DNA of 5,231 bases, from assembly GCA_003978875.1 (NCBI GenBank), contig QNXQ01000086.1:1-5231 (forward strand). The letters are read 5' to 3'. Origin of the DNA: Aquifex sp. (GTDB lineage Bacteria; Aquificota; Aquificia; Aquificales; Aquificaceae). The notes below the pieces were generated by a model. The model was not told the DNA's origin, ran no database searches, and was given only the letters and a program-made list of their open reading frames with translations. Each line of letters begins with the position of its first letter. The first letter of the stretch is position 1. Shown piece after piece: positions 1-4,378 of the stretch. The position numbers were made by a program, and so were the translations under genes.

Positions 1-42
1 TAATCCATCTACTGAAGCTACTTTGGTGCTAACACCTGGACA
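1..42 (-). pseudogene. env: Env segment 5: continuation after a frameshift, running off the left edge
   Basis: From 42 the frame reads CPGVSTKVASVDGL, fourteen codons open to base 1. It joins smoothly to the preceding FPNKTTVSVI if one base is gained or two lost near 42-50, and it supplies a fifth cysteine right after the sequon strand. Staying in the earlier frame gives only IMSRC and then TAG at 29-31. The rest of the ectodomain, the membrane anchor and the 3' LTR should lie beyond the edge. Confidence 0.55.
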
Positions 43-337
43 TAATTATAACAGAGACAGTAGTTTTGTTCGGGAAATAAATGTAGTGGGCGTCCTGGAC
101 AGTTACATGTTTTGGTGCAGGCTCGACTTCTTTAAAATGACAGTTTTGAAATATTGAGACATTTTTCACTAAAGATGCTGCGCAAGCTTTACTTAGTGCT
201 TCGTTAAGTGTAAAGTATGTTGCTGGGCATAAATACAAATTTAAGTTTGTTCTCTTGCAATTCCAAAGTTCATCATTTGTAATATAACTTGACTTGACTT
301 GACGTGACTTGAATATCCACTGCCAAAGTTGAGCCAT
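43..337 (-). pseudogene. env: Env segment 4: Cys-rich C-terminal ectodomain
   Basis: Downstream of the pentanucleotide repeat the env frame reads SSYITNDELWNCKRTNLNLY, then LCPATYFTLNEALSKACAAS, then NCHFKEVEP and YIYFPNKTTVSV. There are four cysteines (WNC, YLC, KAC, NCH) with spacing like the disulfide-bonded part of errantivirus-type Env, and sequons NVS and NKT. The ATG at 335-337 (MAQLWQW) is not a real start: its first residues are the out-of-frame shadow of segment 3, and true env sequence begins after the repeat at 287-311. The frame hits TAG at 29-31, but protein-like sequence moves to the neighbouring frame at about 42-50. A transmembrane anchor is not reached in the window. Confidence 0.75.
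287..311 (+). repeat. Pentanucleotide tandem repeat (ACTTG)5, one unit variant
   Basis: Five adjacent 5-bp units on the plus strand: ACTTG three times, ACGTG once, ACTTG once. It lies inside env exactly where the reading must switch from segment 3 to segment 4. Because 5 is not a multiple of 3, gain or loss of units shifts frame; loss of two units or gain of one would put the two env frames back in register. This looks like slippage within a coding region. Confidence 0.85.
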
Positions 338-493
338 TATGTGTCATGGGAAATGGTATCAGTATATAGATGTTAAACATTAATTCTGAGGATAAAGGAA
401 TATCAATGATCACTATGTACCATTCAAGTAAGAGTTTAACAATGGATAGTATAAGGAAATGTTTCCAGTGTCAAAGAATGGCTGAAAATTCCA
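338..493 (-). pseudogene. env: Env segment 3: central ectodomain across one stop and one frameshift
   Basis: This stretch has no long open frame but still reads as env. After TAG 494-496 the frame gives WNFQPFFDTGNISLYYPLL with an NIS sequon. Near 413-425 the reading moves to another frame giving YIVIIDIPLSSELMFNIYIL, followed by IPFPMTHNGSTLAVDIQV, which carries on past 338 into the pentanucleotide repeat. The pattern of an I-x-IPL strand, a spacer, an aromatic, and then a L/I-x-P-x-P is a signature I associate with errantivirus Env and baculovirus F-like ectodomains. NGS is a further glycosylation sequon. The exact frameshift base cannot be fixed from one copy. Confidence 0.7.
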
Positions 494-964
494 CTAGCTT
501 TTTGCGGTATTAATAATTTTGATTAACCGGGGTATAGGCAACAAGGCTGAAGTTACAGAGCCTGTGTTAGCTAACACTAAATCTTGAATTAATTGTTCGA
601 TTCCAGAGTGCAATTCAATCGCTTTAACGTAAATTTGATCTAGAAGCATGAAAATATCCAGTGATTCCCTTACAATAGATGTGTTGATGCTGATCTGTTC
701 CATGATGTGTGCAATGTCATCTATGCTTTCTTGTATGTCTTCCGTAACAATCTGTAACTCGTCTATCTTTGTGAAGGAGTATTCAAGCGTGTTGACTCTG
801 TGATGTAAATTTGCATGCAATCCAAGGTTTGCAGTTCCTAATCCCGCAAGTGCTCCTATGGCTGCTATTATTGTAATTCTTCTCTTGTTCCTTGTTTTTA
901 GGAAATTGTTTTCTAAGTCCTTCACTTTCTCTTGAATTAACAATACTTTCTTTTCGTCTTTCAT
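494..964 (-). pseudogene. env: Env segment 2: furin-like site, fusion-peptide-like stretch and helical region
   Basis: This is the heart of the env call. Counting from the Met at 964, a Lys-rich helix leads to TRNKRR (residues 24-29), an R-x-K-R furin-type cleavage site at 878-892. It is followed at once by a Gly/Ala-rich hydrophobic stretch, IAAIGALAGLGTANLG (33-48), as expected for a fusion peptide freed at a new N-terminus. Residues 55-130 are a long region of heptad-like hydrophobic spacing (VNTLEYSFTKIDELQIV, then IDDIAHIMEQISI), typical of class I fusion proteins, with one NTS sequon. The end, ALLPIPRLIKIINTAKS, resembles the region after the helices in errantivirus Env and baculovirus F-type proteins. 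TAG 494-496 interrupts, but WNFQPFFDTG follows in frame. The family match is from memory of motifs, not a search. Confidence 0.8.
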
Positions 965-1187
965 GTCTGACTTCCTGTTCTAACAGTTTTTCGGTAACTG
1001 TGTGTAACCCTTGCTTAATTGAGTGTAGGCTGTCTCTTACGTAAGTGACATTTTCAAGTTTTAGTAAAATCCTAACCGATTGGTTCACAACAATCATATC
1101 TCCTACCTTTCTGACCAAGGCTCCGGGCCCTACTGGGTCCCAGGCTGATACTAACGCAGCTAAGAACATGCATGCCACCACCTTCAT
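965..1187 (-). pseudogene. env: Env segment 1: signal peptide and N-terminal region
   Basis: The ATG at 1185-1187 opens MKVVACMFLAALVSAWDP, a short positive start, a hydrophobic core and small residues before a likely cleavage near SAW. This is a good secretory signal peptide. After it come an N-glycosylation sequon NQS and another, NVT, and a heptad-like stretch (LHSIKQGLHTVTEKLLEQ). I chose this ATG over the in-frame TTG at 1211 because the TTG lies upstream of the splice site and the signal peptide starts exactly here. The frame remains open further down to 783, but its residues become nonsense-like, while conserved-looking env continues in another frame from 964. The switch must lie between 965 and 982, because the downstream frame has a TAG at 980-982. 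The protein would enter the secretory pathway. Confidence 0.75.
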
Positions 1188-1189
1188 GT

Positions 1190-1273
1190 TTACCTGTAAA
1201 AAGAGATACAATCAACGCCTAGCTCATCCAACATTTCTTGCACATATTCGTGAAATTCCTTTTCCAGTAAATT
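1190..1273 (-). CDS. pol: Pol segment 8: possible last 27 residues of Pol
   Basis: After TAA 1274-1276 the same frame stays open for 27 codons, with pieces NLLEKEFHEYVQEMLDELG and DCISFYR, ending at TAA 1190-1192. The amphipathic, acidic helix looks like protein and fits the tail before it, so 1274-1276 may be one more nonsense lesion and 1190-1192 the ancestral Pol stop. Such a stop would leave only two bases before the env ATG, an economical layout. The alternative is that Pol ended at 1274 and this is a leader for env. No recognised domain; the argument rests on composition and frame only. Confidence 0.5.
   Translation of the reverse strand, partial: NLLEKEFHEYVQEMLDELGVDCISFYR
1193..1215 (-). 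promoter_or_regulatory. Predicted 3' splice site for env mRNA
   Basis: On the minus strand a pyrimidine-rich tract runs into a canonical acceptor, TATCTCTTTTTACAG, with the AG at 1194-1195 and the first exon base at 1193. The env ATG is at 1185-1187, six bases after the predicted junction. Gypsy and other errantiviruses make env from a spliced subgenomic RNA, so an acceptor here would place the env start near the front of the second exon. The matching donor would lie upstream, outside the window to the right. The site is seen only as a sequence match; use is inferred. Confidence 0.6.
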
Positions 1274-1684
1274 TTATGTTATGATATAAATTGCTAATAT
1301 ATTTTCAGACTCATTAGTAGTGTTATCTCTGCTATAACTTCTCAACTTTCTTATATATTCATGATTTTCATTGTGATCATTAATTATGTCCGCATCTTTC
1401 TCTCTTACTTCTGCTTCTTCTCCATTGTCCTCTTTCTCACCATTAGCTATGACTATTTCATTATCTGTCATGTTTGCTTTCTTTAAATCATCTACATGTC
1501 TTATACTCGTTTCTCCAGCTTCTGTGTGTTGAATCTTATACTTATTTCCGTTAGCTACTTCAATTATCTTTTATGGGCCTGTGAATCTGGGAGACCGTTT
1601 GTTGCTATTTGCTATGGGGACGTGTAGTTTGGCCATTACTATATCACCTGGAATTACATTAACCTTTCGTGCCATTTTGTGCTG
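1274..1684 (-). CDS. pol: Pol segment 7: integrase C-terminal domain (GPF/Y-like) and acidic tail
   Basis: In frame with the integrase core after TAG. The reading is QQHKMARKVNVIPGDIVMAK, then ANSNKRSPRFTGP, a TAA at 1571-1573, then KIIEVANGNKYKIQH and IRHVDDLKKAN. This matches the small beta-barrel after gypsy and retroviral integrases: a GD-x-V strand, basic residues, a GP(F/Y)-x-(I/V) motif and a final H-x-(D/N)-x-LK. The TAA falls on the residue that is Phe or Tyr in that motif, so one base change from TAT or TAC would explain it. After the barrel comes a strongly acidic tail (GEKEDNGEEAEVREKDADI) and a mixed-charge stretch, probably disordered. I see no chromodomain. The run ends at TAA 1274-1276, but the frame continues open to 1190. 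Confidence 0.85.
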
Positions 1685-2428
1685 CTATTTACATACTTCC
1701 CTTGAGTACTCTTTCATGTGATTTCTGACTCTTTGATGTATCACTTGGAACTTCTGTACTCTAACATTTATGTAATCATCAGCATTGTATACTGTTTTGG
1801 GTTCAGAGGTTAAAAGATCATACGGCAGTGTTTTGTCTTCTCCAAATATGATATAATGAGGTGTCTCTCCAGTAGCTGTGTTTATCTGAGTGTTGAGTGC
1901 ACACTTGGCATAAGGAATCCAAGTATCCCAGGTTATGCTGTGGGGGTTGATTAATGCTCTAAGACAAGTGACGATCTTGCGATTCAGTCTCTCAACTACT
2001 CCGTTACTTTGGGGTTTATACACATGTACATTTACTTTCTTAATGTTGAATAACTTGCACAATTCTTCCAAGATTTGATTATTAAATTGTGTTCCATTAT
2101 CAGTGATGATAGTTTTAGGAGTACTGAAATTACATATAATTTGTTCAAATATGACAGTGGCAATGGTTTCTGCTTTCTTATTGGGTATTGGCTGTAGTAT
2201 ACAAAAGCGTGACAGATAATCAATTGCTACTAAAATATATTTGAATCCGTTTTCTGACAGGGGTAGTTCAAGTGTGTCAAGATGTACTCTTTCCCAGGGC
2301 CCTTGGGGTATAGGGTATGTAAGCATGGGTGCTGGTGCATGTGTATGACCTTTCACTTTAGCACAAATTATACAATTGTCTACATAAGAATAGATATCCT
2401 GTCGCATGTTAGGCCAAAAATACTTGAG
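1685..2428 (-). CDS. pol: Pol segment 6: integrase second zinc-finger half and DDE catalytic core
   Basis: This segment would insert the linear cDNA into host chromosomes. It begins LKYFWPNM, completing the helix of the zinc finger. Counting from the ATG at 2407, Cys12 and Cys15 (NCIICA) complete HHCC. The RNase H-like core has Asp44 (VHLDTLEL), Asp103 (IITDNGTQF) and Glu139 (GVVERLNRK); Asp103 and Glu139 are separated by 35 residues, the retroviral DD35E spacing. KPQSNG before the Glu corresponds to the usual HPQ(T/S)NG. The C-terminal helical part contains WIPYAKCALNTQINTATGETP and IIFGEDKTLPYDLL, as in other gypsy integrases. A TAG at 1685-1687 ends the run (possibly from CAG, as two CAG/CAC codons follow), and the C-terminal domain continues in frame. 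Confidence 0.95.
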   Translation of the reverse strand, partial: LKYFWPNMRQDIYSYVDNCIICAKVKGHTHAPAPMLTYPIPQGPWERVHLDTLELPLSENGFKYILVAIDYLSRFCILQPIPNKKAETIATVIFEQIICNFSTPKTIITDNGTQFNNQILEELCKLFNIKKVNVHVYKPQSNGVVERLNRKIVTCLRALINPHSITWDTWIPYAKCALNTQINTATGETPHYIIFGEDKTLPYDLLTSEPKTVYNADDYINVRVQKFQVIHQRVRNHMKEYSREVCK

Positions 2429-3277
2429 TTAAGCTTGTTTGTAAGTCTTATCTTTGCCTGGGTGTGAACTGGGTGCACTATCATGTATCAACTTTAATAC
2501 GTCCTTGACTAACTTTTTCGGTATGATCAATTGTCTCACTTCGCCTCGTGATACGCCTCTGCTTGCTACCTTAGTGTTGCGGTATAATAAGCCATTCAGA
2601 AGTTGAAATTCATTTACTTTATATGTCCCGGGTAATTTCGGTGGTTGACCAGTTTGAGTGGGGTTCTTTAGGTACTGAATCAAATCTTGCCATGTCTCAT
2701 ATTTGCTTTGCTCAACGGCTATCATGTCACTGTCTAGTGTAATTAGTTCCTGAACATTACATACTGCACTATTAACTTCGTTTTCTGAGCTTCCTGAGAT
2801 TATGTTTCGTGAGAGAGCGTCTCCTGCTGTGTTCTTTTTCCCAGGTATGTATTCAAACGTTACATCATAGTTTTGCAAGGTTACAAACCATCTCGCTAAT
2901 CTTCCTCTTAAATTTTTGTGTTTGAATAGGTTTTGAATTGCCATGTGATCCGTCCATACTCTTATTTTGTATCCCAATATCATGTCTCTAAAATGTTCTA
3001 AACAATAAATGACAGCTAAAGTTTCTCGTTCGGTAACGGAGTAATTTATCTCGGCGGCAGTGCAAAGTCTCGAGGCATAAGCTATGGGCTGCGGTTCACC
3101 ATTCCTTTCTTGCATTAATGTTCCTCCCAGTCCTATATCTGAAGCGTCTGTGCATAAGATGAATTCCTTTGAGTAATCGGGGAAAATCGGTACGGGTGAG
3201 CTAGTGAGCCTTGTTTTCAATTCTTCAAACGCCCTTTGTTGTGAAGATCCCCAAGAAAATCTAACACTTTTCTTCAA
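2429..3277 (-). CDS. pol: Pol segment 5: RNase H and first half of the integrase zinc finger
   Basis: This part would degrade the RNA strand of the RNA/DNA hybrid during reverse transcription. Counting from 3277, the RNase H fold has its four acidic residues in place: Asp44 (LCTDASDIGLGG), Glu85 (VTERETLAV), Asp110 (VWTDHMAI) and Asp153 (GDALSR). Between them are the usual family stretches AYASR and LARWFVTLQNYDVTFEYIPG. Residues 160-245 form a tether with QLLNGLLYRN, typical of the approach to integrase. At the end are His265 (IHDS) and His272 (SHPGKDKTY), the two histidines of the HHCC zinc finger. The frame has no true start here; it continues from the RT connection upstream. It stops at TAA 2429-2431, but the same frame then reads LKYFWPNM, so the stop is a nonsense lesion within the finger. 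Confidence 0.95.
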   Translation of the reverse strand: MKKSVRFSWGSSQQRAFEELKTRLTSSPVPIFPDYSKEFILCTDASDIGLGGTLMQERNGEPQPIAYASRLCTAAEINYSVTERETLAVIYCLEHFRDMILGYKIRVWTDHMAIQNLFKHKNLRGRLARWFVTLQNYDVTFEYIPGKKNTAGDALSRNIISGSSENEVNSAVCNVQELITLDSDMIAVEQSKYETWQDLIQYLKNPTQTGQPPKLPGTYKVNEFQLLNGLLYRNTKVASRGVSRGEVRQLIIPKKLVKDVLKLIHDSAPSSHPGKDKTYKQA

Positions 3278-3499
3278 TAGTGAGCTAAGTGCCTGTGCAA
3301 TGTCTGCGTAACCTTTGACAAATTTCCTATAATACCCTGTTAATCCTAAGAAACTTCGATCATTTTCTACTGTGGTTGGTACGGGGAATTTTTTTTTCCT
3401 GCATCTAATTTGGACTGAATCGTTCTTAGTCCGTGTCTGTCAAGCTGGTGACCAAGATATATTACCTTGTCTTTCAAGAAGTGACATTTTTCAAGTTTA
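3278..3499 (-). pseudogene. pol: Pol segment 4: RT thumb/connection, broken by three A-run indels
   Basis: No long open frame exists here, but three short conserved pieces in successive frames rebuild a normal gypsy thumb/connection. After GLK the reading is KINLKK (about 3503-3487), then CHFLKDKVIYLGHQLD (from 3486), then, after an A9 run at 3389-3397, FPVPTTVENDRSFLGLTGY from 3388, followed by YRKFVKGYADIAQALSSLLK. YLGH and FLGL-x-GYYRKFV are family hallmarks. The indels sit in an A7 (3500-3506; A5 would restore frame), an A5 (3487-3491; A6 would restore frame) and the A9 (A7 or A10 would restore frame). All are homopolymers, so they may be real decay or assembly error. From 3394 onward this is the same frame as RNase H and integrase. 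Confidence 0.88.
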
Positions 3500-4048
3500 T
3501 TTTTTTAAACCTGCAGACGTCAGTCTGAAAAATACTAAGTCCAACTTTTTGAAGTGCTCCTCCTCTGTCTGAGATACTATCAGAACGTCATCCAGGAGAA
3601 CACTGGCAGTATTTCCCATCAAGCCGTGTAAGACAGTGTTCATAAGCTTCATGTAAGTCAGTGGACTATTTCGTAATCCAAAAGGCATTCTTTTAAACCT
3701 ATAGTGACCGGAGGGAGTGGAAACCGCGGTCTTGTCTTTTGATTCCTCATGCAACTCTACTTGCCAAAATGCTGACTTGATATCAATAGTACTAAACAAG
3801 CGGTATTCTGTTCCAAGGCTACGAACAATATCTGAAATTACTGTAAGTATGAGTATGTCTGGGACCGTGTGCTTGTTCAGTTCCCTGTAATCTATTACCG
3901 GTCTCATGGTGCCGTCCGATTTAGGCACTAAGATTAGTGGGAAATTCCACTCACTGTCACTGGGCTCAATTACATCCTGAGAGAGCATTTCATTAATAAG
4001 TTTATCTACCGTGGCGAGCTTTGAGTGGGGAATTCGGCAGGCCGGTAT
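3497..4048 (-). CDS. pol: Pol segment 3: reverse transcriptase fingers and palm
   Basis: This is the RNA-dependent DNA polymerase core. It opens with IPACRIPHSK and a helix ending LINEMLSQDVIEPSDSEW, the usual lead into RT. Counting from the ATG at 3988: LVPKSDGTMRPVIDYRELNK at 20-39 (motifs 1 and 2); FSTIDIKSAFWQVELH at 65-80, with the motif A metal-binding Asp at 69; GHYRFKRMPFGLRNSPLTY around 94-112 (motif B); and VLLDDVLIV at 130-138 with the two motif C aspartates at 133 and 134. The first residue of the usual Y-x-DD box is Leu131 (codon CTC, 3596-3598), a rare substitution. The frame ends at a TAA created by an A7 run (3500-3506), just after GLKK. The NSPLT wording of motif B resembles arthropod gypsy-like elements as I remember them. 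Confidence 0.95.
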   Translation of the reverse strand: MPACRIPHSKLATVDKLINEMLSQDVIEPSDSEWNFPLILVPKSDGTMRPVIDYRELNKHTVPDILILTVISDIVRSLGTEYRLFSTIDIKSAFWQVELHEESKDKTAVSTPSGHYRFKRMPFGLRNSPLTYMKLMNTVLHGLMGNTASVLLDDVLIVSQTEEEHFKKLDLVFFRLTSAGLKK

Positions 4049-4051
4049 TTA

Positions 4052-4378
4052 GGTGGGTTGTGTTCCCGGTTTCAGTTCAATCTGGTGTTTCAGCAGGTCT
4101 GTTTTGCCTAAGGCGTCCCCCGGCAAAGCAACCGCTGCCTTATGTTTGAGCAATAAATTTATGAGCTCTTGCTCTAGGTCAGGACGACTAGTAGAATTGA
4201 GGTGGTTCCGGAACTTCCTCCCCAACTCCAAGTCTTCCTGCACTAAGCAGACATGTTCTACTAATTCTGGTGCGTCTTCATGTTCGCTTTCAAATACTGC
4301 TTGAAGAGCTTGACAAATTTGAAATAAGCCTAACTGAGTACCTTTCTTCAACATTATGTCTTTGTTAACTATACTAGT
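4052..4378 (-). CDS. pol: Pol segment 2: protease-RT connecting module and start of RT
   Basis: The frame continues directly from the protease segment after a TAA. Translation resumes with TSIVNKDIMLKKGTQLG, which completes the strand-rich module begun before the stop; an Asn followed by a KGT-x-LG motif is common in the region just before RT in many animal gypsy elements. A helical, acidic stretch follows (FESEHEDAPELVEHV, then LNSTSRPDLEQELINLLLKH), and then KHQIELKPGTQP. That last part matches the H-x-I-x-t/l-x-pG-x-x-P pattern that opens gypsy RT domains. The TAA at 4049-4051 falls where this pattern usually has Tyr or another residue, and the next residues IPACRIPHSK carry straight on. 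No enzymatic role of its own is assigned to the module. Confidence 0.8.

Noticed and set aside
783..960. Continuation of the env N-terminal frame past the Met at 964 (Arg/Lys/Asn-rich tail)
   Set aside because: The other frame over the same bases carries the furin site and fusion-like stretch, so this tail is out-of-frame translation after a frameshift.
1045..1284. Plus-strand open stretch opposite the env start, and similar plus-strand stretches at 2282-2467, 3372-3572, 4053-4304 and 4401-4685
   Set aside because: They lie antisense to conserved minus-strand pol or env sequence, show no known motifs and are explained as chance shadows.
1274..1570. Chromodomain after integrase
   Set aside because: The tail is acidic and low-complexity and lacks the aromatic and W-x-x-Y patterns of a chromodomain.
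2032..2223. Second minus-strand open stretch inside the integrase core
   Set aside because: It overlaps the DD35E integrase frame and has no motif of its own.
3486..3510. Programmed frameshift at the A-runs in RT
   Set aside because: Three shifts within 120 bases inside the RT thumb would be needed, and no known gypsy element recodes there; lesions or sequence errors are simpler.
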